The notes beneath the pieces were generated by a model. That model was not told the DNA's origin. It searched no databases and saw only the letters and a list, made by a program, of their open reading frames with translations. Below are positions 52,727-61,417 of a stretch of 64,000 bases of DNA, one piece after another; within the stretch, counting starts at the first letter, position 1, and each line of letters opens with the position of its first letter. Origin of the DNA: JAEZDC01 sp036676415 (GTDB taxonomy: Bacteria > Bacteroidota > Bacteroidia > Chitinophagales > Chitinophagaceae); assembly GCA_036676415.1 (NCBI GenBank), contig JAKFCX010000015.1:1-64000 (forward strand), given 5' to 3'. The position numbers and the translations under genes were made by a program.

Positions 52727-53431
52727 ATGACACAATTCAGGCCCAGCAGATTTGAGATACTTCCACCGGTGATAAAAAACCTTATCATCATTAATGGCTT
52801 GATGTTTCTTGCACAGTTTGCTATTAAGACAACACCGTTTGGCACATTGGAAGATCTGTTTGCATTGCACACATGGCAAAGTGATCTTTTTCAACCATGG
52901 CAGTTTATCACTCACATGTTTATGCACGGAGGTTTTGGTCACTTGTTCTTTAACATGTTTGCTCTGTGGATGTTCGGATCTATCCTTGAAAATGTCTGGG
53001 GACAAAAAAGATTCCTGATATTCTATTTTATTTGTGGGTTAGGTGCTGCATTATGTCATATGATCGCTTTGCATTTTGAAAACCAGGAAATCATCAACGA
53101 GTTCAATTCTTTGAACTTAGAAGACAAACTCAGATACCAGGACACGGTAACCAGTATTCTGAATCAGCCTACAGTGGGTGCTTCAGGTGCAGTATTTGGA
53201 TGTCTGGCTGCTTTCGGATATTTATTTCCTAATACTTATTTGTATTTATACTTTCTTTTCCCGGTGAAAGCTAAATGGTTTGTGATAGGTTATATTGCTA
53301 TAGAGCTGATATCAACCTTCAGAAATTCTGCAGGCGACAATGTTGCACACTTAGCTCATCTTGGTGGAGCACTGTTTGGATTTTTATTAGTATGGACATG
53401 GAACAAGAAGAACAGGAGAAACTTTTATTAA
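52727..53431 (+). CDS. Rhomboid family intramembrane serine protease
   Basis: 234 residues, about six helices. Rhomboid features: WQFITHMFMHGGFGHLFFNM (20, about residues 55-75) with the HxxxxHxxxN pattern, the catalytic serine in VGASGAVFGCLAAFG (about residue 147) and catalytic histidine in VAHLAHLGGALFGFL (about residue 210). It cleaves membrane proteins within the bilayer; targets unknown. It begins 12 bases after the rlmD stop and is followed nine bases later by a second rhomboid. Confidence 0.93.
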   Translation: MTQFRPSRFEILPPVIKNLIIINGLMFLAQFAIKTTPFGTLEDLFALHTWQSDLFQPWQFITHMFMHGGFGHLFFNMFALWMFGSILENVWGQKRFLIFYFICGLGAALCHMIALHFENQEIINEFNSLNLEDKLRYQDTVTSILNQPTVGASGAVFGCLAAFGYLFPNTYLYLYFLFPVKAKWFVIGYIAIELISTFRNSAGDNVAHLAHLGGALFGFLLVWTWNKKNRRNFY

Positions 53432-53440
53432 TTGATCAGC

Positions 53441-54367
53441 ATGGGTGACAGAGATTATTATAGAAAAGATTACATGAAGCAATCGAGCATCTTTAAACCT
53501 GGTGCCGATAATGCTATTGTATCACTGATCATTTTTAACCTTGTTGTATTCACTACATTATTTTGCCTGCATCTTATTTACCTGGTAATCTTTGAAACCG
53601 CTGCAGCTACTGAACCAATTTATCAGCAGCAGGTTCATGGTTCGATGAATATTCCTGCAGATCCGGCTGAATTTATATACAAACCATGGACGGCTATCAG
53701 TTATATGTTTACGCATTTTGGTTTCTGGAGATTGTTCAGCAATATGCTTTGGCTATGGGCATTTGGTTATATTTTTCAAAACATTGCAGGAACTTCAAGA
53801 GTGATTCCTGCTTATATCTATAGCGGTCTTACCGGTGCAATTTTCTTTGTGCTTTCATACGTCGTTTTCGATAATAATCTTGCTCCTGAAATGTCAGGTG
53901 CTGCGGCCGCAATTGTAGGATTGGCCGTTGCAGCAACAGCAATGTCGCCAAACTATAAAATATTTCCAATGCTGGGCAATGGTATTCCGCTTTGGATATT
54001 GACTGCTGTTTTTCTTATTCTCGATATCGGATCAGTTAGTATTAGCGTAAACCTGATGGTAGCACATCTTGCTGCAGGATTGATGGGATATGTTTTTGTT
54101 CATATGCTGAAGCAGGGAAAAGATATTGGAGCATGGATGAACAATCTTGCAAGCCGGGGTTTAGAAATATTCAGCCCCGAAAAGAAATTTCAGTCAAAAC
54201 AAAAGCAAACATTATTTTATAAAGCTAAAAAAGAACCTTTCGTAAAAAGGCCAAATCTTACACAACAAAAGCTGGATGAGATATTAGACAAGATCAATCA
54301 AAAAGGATATGATTCGCTTTCTGAAGAAGAAAAGGAATTTCTGAAAAAAGCGAGTGATCATCTATAA
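53441..54367 (+). CDS. Second rhomboid family protein with soluble C-terminal tail
   Basis: 308 residues from ATG 53441 (a TTG three codons earlier is less likely). The membrane domain keeps PWTAISYMFTHFGFWRLFSN, the serine in PEMSGAAAAIVGLA and histidine in MVAHLAAGLMGYVF, but the usual GxSG reads EMSG, and only one of the N-terminal histidines is kept. Catalysis is therefore possible but not assured. The last ~75 residues are charged, ending LDEILDKINQKGYDSLSEEE, which resembles the DUF6576 tail often found on Bacteroidota rhomboids. Its stop is two bases before the next start. Confidence 0.88.
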   Translation: MGDRDYYRKDYMKQSSIFKPGADNAIVSLIIFNLVVFTTLFCLHLIYLVIFETAAATEPIYQQQVHGSMNIPADPAEFIYKPWTAISYMFTHFGFWRLFSNMLWLWAFGYIFQNIAGTSRVIPAYIYSGLTGAIFFVLSYVVFDNNLAPEMSGAAAAIVGLAVAATAMSPNYKIFPMLGNGIPLWILTAVFLILDIGSVSISVNLMVAHLAAGLMGYVFVHMLKQGKDIGAWMNNLASRGLEIFSPEKKFQSKQKQTLFYKAKKEPFVKRPNLTQQKLDEILDKINQKGYDSLSEEEKEFLKKASDHL

Positions 54368-54369
54368 TT

Positions 54370-55494
54370 ATGAAGAAGTTTATCCGAATAGCTGGAATTA
54401 TCATTACCGTCTTCATCTCAATCGCTTATTTGCTATCCGCTTTAGCTCCATACACATCTCCTTTAGATTTTCCGGTCATCACTATTTTCAGTATTGGTTA
54501 CCTGCCCATTTTATTTGTCTTTTTTCTTGCTATATGCATTTGGTTTTTTGCAAATCGAAAGATTGCTTTCCTCCTTATTTTCATTTTATTGATTGGCTAC
54601 AAAGCCCTCTTCTCAACTGTAGCTTTTAATCCAATTCAACCTGCATGGAAAGATAAAAAAGACAGCACCTCCATTCGTGTCTTAAGCTGGAACGTAAACA
54701 GGTTAGGAAGTCCATATGCATCTGCTGACACGCCAAATAGCTTACGGCATAAAATGCTCGACTTAATTTATTCGGCAGATGCAGATATTATTTGTTTCCA
54801 GGATTTTGTTTTAAGCGAAACGAAGGATAATACAATTGCGTTTGTAAATAATATCAGTACGATCCTCAGGAACGGCAGGTTTTATTCACACTATTTTCCT
54901 TTTTATTATGAGTATGATGGAGGAAATTATTCTGACAAAATAGGGACAGTGATTTTTTCTAAACATCCCATAATTGATTCTGGCTTTATACAATTCTCAA
55001 GTTCCGAAAGATCGGGTTTTGTTGATGTTTTGATTCAATCAAAAAAACTAAGAATTTATTCAGCTCACCTTAGTTCGATGAGCCTATGGCCAAACACAAA
55101 AGAGGAAGCAGGTGTTGATTACCTGAGAGGTGACAGCACTCAAATCAAGGCAAAAACGATCGCTGGAAAACTACTGCAGTTTGGGAAGGGCCATGCTGTT
55201 GAAGCTGAGCTATTGAAATCGCATATGAATAAAAGTCCTCATCCAATTCTTTTTAGCGGAGATCTCAATTCAGTGCCATCGAGTTATATTTATAACCACA
55301 TCAGTACTGGACTCAATGATGCATTCCTGCAAAAAGGTTTTGGCATTGGTGGAACTTATAATATGGTTTTTCCAAGGATCAGGATTGATGTGCTGCTTTA
55401 TTCAAAACAGCTGAAACTTGTGCAATTCAAAAGAATCAAAACAGATCTTTCAGATCATTCTGCACACCTTGCCGATATAAAATGGAAAGAATAA
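54370..55494 (+). CDS. Membrane-anchored endonuclease/exonuclease/phosphatase (EEP) family protein, copy 1
   Basis: 374 residues. Three N-terminal helices (about 8-28, 34-58, 62-82) anchor an EEP domain (about 98-374). Motifs: IRVLSWNVNRLG, IICFQDFV, IRIYSAHLSS, ILFSGDLNSVPSSY and DLSDHSAHLAD. The metal-binding glutamate of the family (QE) reads QD here, unlike its neighbour. Substrate could be phosphoinositide-like lipids, sphingomyelin or nucleic acid outside the cytosol; not determinable. Tandem with a paralogue 23 bases downstream. Confidence 0.88.
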   Translation: MKKFIRIAGIIITVFISIAYLLSALAPYTSPLDFPVITIFSIGYLPILFVFFLAICIWFFANRKIAFLLIFILLIGYKALFSTVAFNPIQPAWKDKKDSTSIRVLSWNVNRLGSPYASADTPNSLRHKMLDLIYSADADIICFQDFVLSETKDNTIAFVNNISTILRNGRFYSHYFPFYYEYDGGNYSDKIGTVIFSKHPIIDSGFIQFSSSERSGFVDVLIQSKKLRIYSAHLSSMSLWPNTKEEAGVDYLRGDSTQIKAKTIAGKLLQFGKGHAVEAELLKSHMNKSPHPILFSGDLNSVPSSYIYNHISTGLNDAFLQKGFGIGGTYNMVFPRIRIDVLLYSKQLKLVQFKRIKTDLSDHSAHLADIKWKE

Positions 55495-55517
55495 CTTACA
55501 TCAGTTAATTTCACAGC

Positions 55518-56636
55518 ATGGCCACAGGATTCTTCAGAAGATTTACCAAACGGTTTTTCCTGATCATTAATAGTATTTTTTGTGGAGCATTTCTGCTGGC
55601 TTGTCTTGTTCCATTATTAAATCCTGTAAGTTGGTGGTGGATGGGTTTTTTAGGAATTATGCTTCCCTACCTGGCCCTGGCCCTGGTTTTATGGATATTG
55701 TTTTGGTGGGTGCTTAAGCCAAAATTATCATTACTGTCTATCGTTTGCCTGTTGATTGGTTACAAACAAATAGGTGTTTTGATTGCAATGAATGCACCTT
55801 CCTCGTTTGAAGCAACTAAAAATAATCCTAATACTATTCGTATAGCCAATTGGAATGTTCGCAGTTTTCTTGGTATAAGTACTAACAAAGAAAAGCAAAG
55901 ACTTTCCAGAACTGAAATTGCAGATGCACTAAAGAGAGTGAATGCAGATGTACTTTGTCTCCAGGAATTCAATCATTCCTATACAAAATCTTACATCAAC
56001 AACCTGGCATTGTTTTCATCCACCTTCCCTTACAGTTATTTTTCAAAAGATTTTAAAAGAGACGGAGGAACTTATGCGTCAGGTTGCATTATTTTCTCAA
56101 AATACCCAATCATCGACACTGGTAAAACAAAATACCCCGGAAAATTTGCAGAAAGCATCATCTATGCTGATGTAGTTAAAGGACCTGATACAATCAGAGT
56201 TTATACTACTCACCTTCTTTCTTTTCGCTTCAACAATGCAGATTACGAAGGTATTGATAAGGTTAAAGACGATCCGGAAAGTATAGCAGCATCAAAGAAT
56301 ATCATCAGAAAAATGAAACGTGCTTTTACAGGAAGAGGTGCACAGGCTGATATCGCTAAAAAAGAAATTTCTTCTAGTCCTTACCCTTCGGTATTAACCG
56401 GAGATTTTAATGATGTACCCAATTCATACACTTACTTCACTTTAAAAGGTGTGAGAAAAGACGCTTTCCTGCAACAAGGATTAGGCATAGGCCGAACCTA
56501 TATCTCTTTAGCACCAACATTAAGGATCGATTACATCCTGCCAGACAGGGTTTTTGATGTGATTCAATTCGACATGATCGATGAAGACCTCAGCGATCAT
56601 CTTCTTTTAGTTGCCGATCTTCAGCTAAAAAAGTAA
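55518..56636 (+). CDS. Membrane-anchored EEP family protein, copy 2
   Basis: 372 residues with the same plan as the preceding gene: three N-terminal helices then an EEP domain. Motifs: IRIANWNVRSFLG, VLCLQEFNHS with the normal metal glutamate, IRVYTTHLLSF, SVLTGDFNDVPNSYTYF and DLSDHLLLVADL. The aligned features and order show a gene duplication. It probably is the active member if the QD change in copy 1 impairs catalysis. The 101 bases that follow contain a promoter element for cysS. Confidence 0.9.
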   Translation: MATGFFRRFTKRFFLIINSIFCGAFLLACLVPLLNPVSWWWMGFLGIMLPYLALALVLWILFWWVLKPKLSLLSIVCLLIGYKQIGVLIAMNAPSSFEATKNNPNTIRIANWNVRSFLGISTNKEKQRLSRTEIADALKRVNADVLCLQEFNHSYTKSYINNLALFSSTFPYSYFSKDFKRDGGTYASGCIIFSKYPIIDTGKTKYPGKFAESIIYADVVKGPDTIRVYTTHLLSFRFNNADYEGIDKVKDDPESIAASKNIIRKMKRAFTGRGAQADIAKKEISSSPYPSVLTGDFNDVPNSYTYFTLKGVRKDAFLQQGLGIGRTYISLAPTLRIDYILPDRVFDVIQFDMIDEDLSDHLLLVADLQLKK

Positions 56637-56697
56637 TATCTTCGAAACTCATGAATCTCACGCTCACATATCGCTGCTGTTGTTGTTGATCTCTCTA

Positions 56698-56705
56698 TAC
56701 CTTTG
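56698..56705 (+). promoter_or_regulatory. Candidate -7 element for cysS
   Basis: TACCTTTG, exact TAnnTTTG, 32 bases before the cysS ATG. GTTG repeats lie 15-20 bases upstream in place of a clear TTTG. Confidence 0.4.
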
Positions 56706-56737
56706 TCAACCTATTATTTCATTCAACAGTTCGATAT

Positions 56738-58240
56738 ATGTCTCTTAAAATATATAATTCGCTTTCCCGTAAAAAAGAAGAATTCAAATCCATAACACCT
56801 GGCCACGTTGGCATGTATGTATGCGGACCAACTGTAAGTGGTGAAAGCCATCTCGGTCATTCAAGGCCATACGTTACGTTTGATATTTTATACAGGTATC
56901 TCACTCACCTAGGTTATAAAGTACGGTACGTTAGAAATATCACCGATGCTGGTCACTTTGAAGAAGAAGGAAGAGAAGCAGAAGATAAGATCAGCAAGAA
57001 AGCAGTAGTTGAAAAGCTCGAGCCTATGGAGCTGGTGCAGAAATACACTAACCTCTACCATTGGGCAATGAAACAACTCAATAACATTGAGCCGAGTATT
57101 GAGCCAACGGCAACGGGTCATATTGTTGAGCAGATCGTAATGATTGAAAAGATCATTGAAGATGGTTATGCATATGTATCCAATGGTTCGGTATATTTTG
57201 ATGTTGAAAAATATAACACTGATTTTTCGGCGAAAGGTCTTCCTTATGGAATGTTAAGCGGAAGAAATCTCGATGACATGTTGGAAACAACAAGAGAGCT
57301 CGACAACCAGGAAGAAAAAAGAAACAAAGCAGATTTTGCTTTATGGAAAAATGCTCCACCGGAACATATCATGAGATGGAAAAGTCCATGGGGTGAAGGA
57401 TTTCCAGGTTGGCATATTGAGTGTTCTGCAATGGCCACAAAATATTTAGGGAAAGAATTCGATATACATGGTGGTGGAATGGATCTGCAGTTTCCGCACC
57501 ACGAATGTGAAATTGCACAAAGTACAGTTTGCAATCATGTTACGCCTGTTCGTTACTGGATGCATAATAATATGATCACCATTAACGGCAGGAAGATGGG
57601 TAAGAGTTATAATAATGTGATCAAACTAACAGAATTGTTCAGTGGTGATCATCCGTTACTGGCTCAGCCATTTCATCCGATGACCATTCGTTTTTTCATC
57701 CTGCAAACACATTACCGCTCAACATTAGATTTCAGCAATGAAGCTTTACAGGCCAGTGAAAAAGGTTTGAAAAGATTGTGGGAAGCGTATGAACAGCTGG
57801 GAAAGTTAACAGTGGACAGTGGACAGTTGGGCCGTAATAAAGAACTGGATGAAAAAGTAAATAAGCTGCTCAACGAGTTTGATGAGTTTTTAAATGATGA
57901 TCTGAATACAGCAAAAGTGCTGGCCAATATGTTTGAATTAGTGCCTGTGATCAATGGCATCAAAGACAAACATATTGCTGCCGATGCAATTAGTTCAACA
58001 ACCCTACAACTACTTCAGCAAAAAATGAAGTTGTATGTAGAAGACATTTTTGGATTGAAAATGGAAAGAGCCGGTAGCGATAAGATGGACAGCATCATTC
58101 AATTACTTATCAATATTCGGAAAGAAGCAAAGACTAAAAAAGATTTTGTCACCAGCGATAAGATCAGGAATGAATTAGCTGCCTTGGGTGTACAACTGAA
58201 GGATGAGAAGGATGGAAATATGAGTTATACGATTGATTAG
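56738..58240 (+). CDS. cysS: Cysteinyl-tRNA synthetase
   Basis: 500 residues, class I synthetase charging tRNA-Cys. Zinc ligand and start region MYVCGPTVSGESHLGHSRPY (20) with the HIGH-like HLGHS, then GWHIECSAMATKYLG, DLQFPHHECEIAQS with further zinc ligands, and the KMSKS loop as RKMGKSYNN (about residue 287). The C-terminal helical domain is present (RKEAKTKKDFVTSDKIRNEL). The KMGKS variant is accepted in the family. Length is normal. Confidence 0.97.
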   Translation: MSLKIYNSLSRKKEEFKSITPGHVGMYVCGPTVSGESHLGHSRPYVTFDILYRYLTHLGYKVRYVRNITDAGHFEEEGREAEDKISKKAVVEKLEPMELVQKYTNLYHWAMKQLNNIEPSIEPTATGHIVEQIVMIEKIIEDGYAYVSNGSVYFDVEKYNTDFSAKGLPYGMLSGRNLDDMLETTRELDNQEEKRNKADFALWKNAPPEHIMRWKSPWGEGFPGWHIECSAMATKYLGKEFDIHGGGMDLQFPHHECEIAQSTVCNHVTPVRYWMHNNMITINGRKMGKSYNNVIKLTELFSGDHPLLAQPFHPMTIRFFILQTHYRSTLDFSNEALQASEKGLKRLWEAYEQLGKLTVDSGQLGRNKELDEKVNKLLNEFDEFLNDDLNTAKVLANMFELVPVINGIKDKHIAADAISSTTLQLLQQKMKLYVEDIFGLKMERAGSDKMDSIIQLLINIRKEAKTKKDFVTSDKIRNELAALGVQLKDEKDGNMSYTID

Positions 58241-58268
58241 ACAAGCTTTTGAATCTTTGAGCAGCTTT

Positions 58269-58288
58269 GTTGTGTCACTCACTTGTAC
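58269..58288 (+). repeat. Dispersed intergenic repeat, type B arm, copy 9
   Basis: GTTGTGTCACTCACTTGTAC, exact type B arm, followed by GTTCTGAACTTT as in reverse at copy 8. It lies between cysS and the transpeptidase-like gene. Confidence 0.75.
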
Positions 58289-58325
58289 GTTCTGAACTTT
58301 GAGGAACATTTAGCATCCCCTGGCT

Positions 58326-58333
58326 TAAATTTG
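58326..58333 (+). promoter_or_regulatory. Candidate -7 element for the transpeptidase-like gene
   Basis: TAAATTTG, exact TAnnTTTG, 13 bases before the ATG at 58347. A TTTG lies 24 bases upstream (58298-58301), longer than the usual spacing. Confidence 0.45.
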
Positions 58334-58346
58334 CCGAGTAATAATA

Positions 58347-59177
58347 ATGAAACCTCTTCGTCTGATACTCAGTAGCATTTTATGTTTGTCAGCAGCATTT
58401 GCTGTTGCACAGTCTGATAGTGTACGTACTATTCCATCAGCCAAGAAAGGTTTCACATCTTTTTTCCCAACAGCAGTCAGTGAATCTTCTCCTGAGTTCA
58501 AAGCTGCAGATTCCGTTTTTCGCAAAGCTGCATTGTACACTTATGGATTAGACAGGTCTGTTTTCTTTGATGCATATAAAGGCTATCAATATCTTTTATC
58601 AAAAGGAAAACTTGCGAATCCAGGTTTACTAACGATTGCAGATTATAGTCAAAGTGCAAAGAAGAAAAGATTGTATGTGATAGATATGAACGAAGGAAAG
58701 GTGCTGTATAACACATTTGTCTCGCATGGTAAAAATTCCGGTGTTGAATATGCATCTGATTTTTCTAATAGTCAGCACTCAAATAAAAGCAGTGTAGGTT
58801 TTATGATCACTGCTGAAACTTACATCGGCATAGCAGGTTTTAGCCTGAGATTAGACGGAGTGGAAGAAGGAATCAATCACCAGGTACGAATTCGGAATAT
58901 CGTGATGCATGGATCACAGTTTGTGAACTACGAACGTATCTATGAAAAGGGAACGATTGGAAACAGCCTTGGCTGTCCTGCCATTCCAATGTCAGATCAT
59001 AAGCAGGTGATCGAGAGAATTAAAGGCGGAAGTTGTTTATTTATCTACAGTGATGAAGCACATTACAAACGTAACTCCGCAATACTGAATGCAAAATTTG
59101 AATGGCCGGTTTTGAAGAAAGCAGCAACTTCAACAGCTGTTGCCCAATCTGGCAGCAACACATCAACAGCCCAATAG
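58347..59177 (+). CDS. YkuD_2-type murein L,D-transpeptidase-like protein
   Basis: 276 residues with signal peptide (1-21, ending AVA-Q). The catalytic domain has the PF13645-like wording: LYVIDMNEGKVLYNTFVSHGK, ASDFSNSQHSNKSSVGFM, AGFSLRLDGVEEGINHQVR, IVMHGSQFVNY and the catalytic cysteine in GNSLGCPAIPMSDHK (about residue 212), with histidine in VMHG. These periplasmic enzymes form or edit 3-3 crosslinks in peptidoglycan or attach proteins to it. The last 30 residues are Ala/Ser/Thr-rich and low complexity. Confidence 0.88.
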   Translation: MKPLRLILSSILCLSAAFAVAQSDSVRTIPSAKKGFTSFFPTAVSESSPEFKAADSVFRKAALYTYGLDRSVFFDAYKGYQYLLSKGKLANPGLLTIADYSQSAKKKRLYVIDMNEGKVLYNTFVSHGKNSGVEYASDFSNSQHSNKSSVGFMITAETYIGIAGFSLRLDGVEEGINHQVRIRNIVMHGSQFVNYERIYEKGTIGNSLGCPAIPMSDHKQVIERIKGGSCLFIYSDEAHYKRNSAILNAKFEWPVLKKAATSTAVAQSGSNTSTAQ

Positions 59178-59182
59178 ATTTT

Positions 59183-59839
59183 CTAGAAAGTAAAGTAATA
59201 AGCAATCAGCTGGCATGCTATTCCCAAAAGCAAACCTGTATATATTTCTTTGTTTGTATGATCAGACACAATAAATCTTGAAGTGCAAACAATTCCTGCA
59301 ATCAGCCATGAAATACTGATGGGAACTCCAATATGAAGTGAACTCGTAAAACCAAGAATGGTAATAAATGCCGCACCACTACCTACACCAATAGCATGCA
59401 TGCTGATCTTAAAAAAATTATTGATCACAAGTGCCACCGGTGTGGTAAGAAATATTCCAAGAAATAAAACACGTAAAGAATAAGGCTGATCGGTAAAGTT
59501 TTTACTTAGGTACCAAAGCCACCAGTAAAAGACCATTACGATCATGTAAGGTGCAATTCTTTCTTTTGCTGTTTTAAGAAATATACTGTTGATGAACTTT
59601 AATCGCCATAACAAAAAAATGGCAACAGCAGGAAAGAATGCCGTGTTGATTAAGACTACTATAGTTCTGAACAAAGACTGTGATCCCAGCATCCCGGAAA
59701 ACTCATACGGAAACATCTGGGTAACGAAAAAATAAACATACGTTGGAATGAACAAAGGATGAAATACATAAGAGATCACCTTTGCAAAAATCTTCAATGC
59801 TGTGGGAGCATTGTACGTTTGTACTACTTGTTCGTTCAT
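59183..59839 (-). CDS. PAP2-like integral membrane protein
   Basis: 218 residues, six or so helices. A degenerate PAP2 phosphatase layout is visible: KERIAPYM (for KxxxxxxRP), ISMHAIG (for PSGH) and SRFIVSDHTNKEIYTG (for SRxxxxxHxxxD). It may be a lipid-phosphate phosphatase, or a non-catalytic relative because the first two motifs are incomplete. Its gene starts five bases after the rpoN stop, so it is the second gene of that operon, and it converges on the transpeptidase-like gene. Confidence 0.7.
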   Translation of the reverse strand: MNEQVVQTYNAPTALKIFAKVISYVFHPLFIPTYVYFFVTQMFPYEFSGMLGSQSLFRTIVVLINTAFFPAVAIFLLWRLKFINSIFLKTAKERIAPYMIVMVFYWWLWYLSKNFTDQPYSLRVLFLGIFLTTPVALVINNFFKISMHAIGVGSGAAFITILGFTSSLHIGVPISISWLIAGIVCTSRFIVSDHTNKEIYTGLLLGIACQLIAYYFTF

Positions 59840-59844
59840 GGAGG

Positions 59845-61332
59845 TTATAATTCCTTTCGCAGCCTGGCAACAGGAATGTTCAATTGTTCCCTGTATTTAG
59901 CCACTGTTCTGCGTGCAATGTTATAACCTTTTTCCTGCAAAAGCTCAGTCAGACGTTCATCGCTGAGTGGTTTATGCTTGTCCTCGGCTTCAATAAGATT
60001 GCTCAGGATCTTTTTCACTTCTCTTGTACTCACTTCTTCCCCGGTATCTGTACTTAAAGATTCACTAAAGAAGAATTTCAAACGGTAGGTACCAAACTCA
60101 GTTTGTACAAACTTGCTATTGGCTACACGGCTTACAGTGGATATATCAAGACCAGTTATTTCTGCAATATCTTTTAAGATCATAGGACGCAACATCGTTT
60201 CATCACCTGTAAGGAAGAAATCGTGCTGGTAATTCATAATGGCCCCCATGGTGCTCAGCAAAGTATGCTGCCGCTGTTTGATCATATCTATGAACCACTT
60301 GGCAGAATCTATTTTTTGCTTGATGAAAAGTACAGCCTCTTTCTGACGCTTATCCTTCTTTGCTCCTTTATCATAATCCTTCAGCATGTCCCTGTAACCT
60401 TCACTGATCCTGAGATCAGGTGCATTTCTTGCATTCAGTGTAAGTTCGAGCTTGCCATTATTGTTGATGATAAAGAAATCCGGAACGATATAACTTTCGG
60501 CTTTATTGATCTCACCAACATTACCTCCTGGCTTCGGATTTAATTTAATGATCTGGTTGATCACATCCTTCAGTTGTTCATCTGAAAGATTTAATCCACG
60601 CTGAATTTTCTCGTAGTGCTTTTTTGTAAACTCGTCGAAGTATTTATCAAGTACAGCAAGGGCAGTTTCTACTCCAATACCGTCTTTAAGTTTTCTTTTT
60701 AGCTGAATGAGCAAACACTCTCTAAGATCTCTTGCACAAATTCCCGGAGGATCGAATTGCTGGATCTGTTTAATGATCTCTTCTATCTCCGCTTCAGTAG
60801 CATCAATATTCTGCCTGAAAGCAAGGTCATCGCAAATAGAAGATAATTCTCTTCTTATATATCCGTCGTCGTCAATACTTCCTACTACCTGCTCAGCAAT
60901 CTTGAATGTTCTTTCATCAAGATTCAACATTCCCAATTGATCCATCAGCAGGTCATGAAAACTTCCTTCAATCTTAAAAGGCATCGTCTTCTTGTCTTCT
61001 GATTCAGGATAATTATCATCTCGCAGTTTATAATCACCTACATCATCATCTCCCTCACTCACATAATCACTGATATCGATATTATCATAATCATCCTCAC
61101 TGCCATCCATGTCATACTCTTCTTCGCCTTCGGTTGATTGAAACTCATCCTTCATTTCATCAGAAGCATCCTGACCTTCTTCGGCTACCTCAAGTGCCGG
61201 GTTTTCTTCCAGTTCTTCTTTAATCCGCTCTTCAAGATTGGCCGTAGGAATTTGCAACAGCTTCATCAGCTGTATCTGCTGCGGCGAAAGCTTTTGTAGT
61301 AATTTCTGCTGTAAGGTTTGACTTAATGCCAT
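59845..61332 (-). CDS. rpoN: RNA polymerase sigma-54 factor
   Basis: 495 residues. Region I opens with the glutamine-rich LQQKLLQKLSPQQIQLMKLL (20) and LEENPALE, an acidic region II follows (about 55-110), then the core-binding domain and the RpoN box ARRTVAKYREQLNIP at the C-terminus (about residue 475). It directs RNA polymerase to -24/-12 promoters with an AAA+ activator; no activator is in the window. A palindrome CTGTAAATTTACAG lies 57 bases upstream of the start. Confidence 0.97.
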   Translation of the reverse strand: MALSQTLQQKLLQKLSPQQIQLMKLLQIPTANLEERIKEELEENPALEVAEEGQDASDEMKDEFQSTEGEEEYDMDGSEDDYDNIDISDYVSEGDDDVGDYKLRDDNYPESEDKKTMPFKIEGSFHDLLMDQLGMLNLDERTFKIAEQVVGSIDDDGYIRRELSSICDDLAFRQNIDATEAEIEEIIKQIQQFDPPGICARDLRECLLIQLKRKLKDGIGVETALAVLDKYFDEFTKKHYEKIQRGLNLSDEQLKDVINQIIKLNPKPGGNVGEINKAESYIVPDFFIINNNGKLELTLNARNAPDLRISEGYRDMLKDYDKGAKKDKRQKEAVLFIKQKIDSAKWFIDMIKQRQHTLLSTMGAIMNYQHDFFLTGDETMLRPMILKDIAEITGLDISTVSRVANSKFVQTEFGTYRLKFFFSESLSTDTGEEVSTREVKKILSNLIEAEDKHKPLSDERLTELLQEKGYNIARRTVAKYREQLNIPVARLRKEL

Positions 61333-61388
61333 TTCGTAAATCCTCTTATTTCGGTTACAAAATCAATCTTTCTCGATAGCAATAACGG

Positions 61389-61402
61389 CTGTAAATTTAC
61401 AG
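61389..61402. promoter_or_regulatory. Palindrome between divergent rpoN and small secreted protein genes
   Basis: CTGTAAATTTACAG is perfectly self-complementary and contains TAAATTTA, one mismatch from TAnnTTTG on both strands. It may be a shared -7 element or a regulator site; no regulator is indicated. Confidence 0.3.
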
Positions 61403-61417
61403 ACAAAACTGCCTTTT

